Assembly (NCBI GenBank): GCA_947174805.1
Contig: CAMWKH010000028.1
Location: 1 to 41,220 of the forward strand
Direction of reading: 5' to 3'
Origin: an uncultured Roseburia sp.
Lineage (GTDB): Bacteria > Bacillota > Clostridia > Lachnospirales > Lachnospiraceae
DNA: 41,220 nucleotides
Below, piece after piece: positions 41,201-41,220 of this stretch. Position 1 is the stretch's first letter. Every line of letters starts with the position of its first letter. The notes beneath the pieces are model-generated. The model was given only the letters and a program-made list of their open reading frames with translations. It did no database searches and was not told the DNA's origin. The position numbers and the translations under genes are program-made.

Positions 41201-41220
41201 GTACGACAAGAGTACGACAA
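41201..41220 (+). repeat. Short direct repeat at the window edge
   Basis: GTACGACAA occurs at 41201-41209 and again at 41212-41220, an 11-base period, about 30 bases after lysS. The repeat may continue past the window. It could be a recombinase arm site or the start of a tandem array; nothing more can be said from this end. Confidence 0.4.

Noticed and set aside
41169..41220. Prophage or integrative element boundary
   Set aside because: Only a short direct repeat is visible and no integrase or att pair lies in the window; kept as a weak observation only.

Overview
The window looks like chromosomal DNA from a flagellated, probably spore-forming member of the Lachnospiraceae (Clostridia). I infer this from purine-rich Shine-Dalgarno sequences, frequent TTG starts, flagellin, a BofA/YaaL pair, a SleB-type hydrolase, and several families typical of this group (DUF6240-like, DUF5702, DUF6382-FHA, DUF6145). 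No rRNA, tRNA, CRISPR array or insertion sequence was recognised. Nearly all genes lie on the + strand; murG and a yaaL-like gene are the exceptions.

Layout. 1-2879: tail of an unknown gene, then an OmpR-type response regulator and a multi-pass histidine kinase. 2932-6591: a promoter, an aconitase-superfamily hydratase and an AI-2E family membrane protein. 6638-11500: a TPR protein ending in an apparently degenerate CbbX/SpoVK-like AAA+ module, then glgB and a terminator. 11614-16771: a motility island with a large DUF6240-like protein whose C-terminus resembles the FliK hook-length domain, a good sigma-28 promoter, flagellin and a FliS-like chaperone. 16726-17383: yaaL-like (minus) and bofA-like genes, a sporulation-associated pair.

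17420-25905: a Gram-positive Tad/Flp pilus locus behind a strong promoter. The order is prepilin peptidase, TadZ-like, TadA/CpaF ATPase, TadB, TadC, a 55-aa Flp pilin, a DUF5702 protein, a TadE-like protein with two Cys/His modules, a second prepilin peptidase, a short TadE-like pseudopilin and a DUF6382-FHA protein. Most genes overlap or nearly touch, so they are probably cotranscribed and translationally coupled. This is the richest accessory system in the window.

25974-34312: smaller units with their own promoters or terminators. These are rhomboid protease, a flavodoxin-like/SCP2 fusion plus a HIT protein, murG (minus), a small acidic membrane protein behind an operator-like palindrome, pgi, a secreted SH3/SleB cell-wall hydrolase whose promoter carries a perfect WalR-type box, and an SPFH protein. 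34406-41168: a compact housekeeping run of argF, birA, a DUF6145-like gene, coaX, dusB, an unknown gene, greA and lysS. The window ends in a short direct repeat.

The most interesting material is the Tad locus (two peptidases, a TadZ without a P-loop, a pseudopilin with tandem metal-site-like modules), the FliK-like giant beside flagellin, the TPR/pseudo-AAA+ protein, and the WalR-type control site on the hydrolase gene. All functional statements come from reading motifs; no database search was run.
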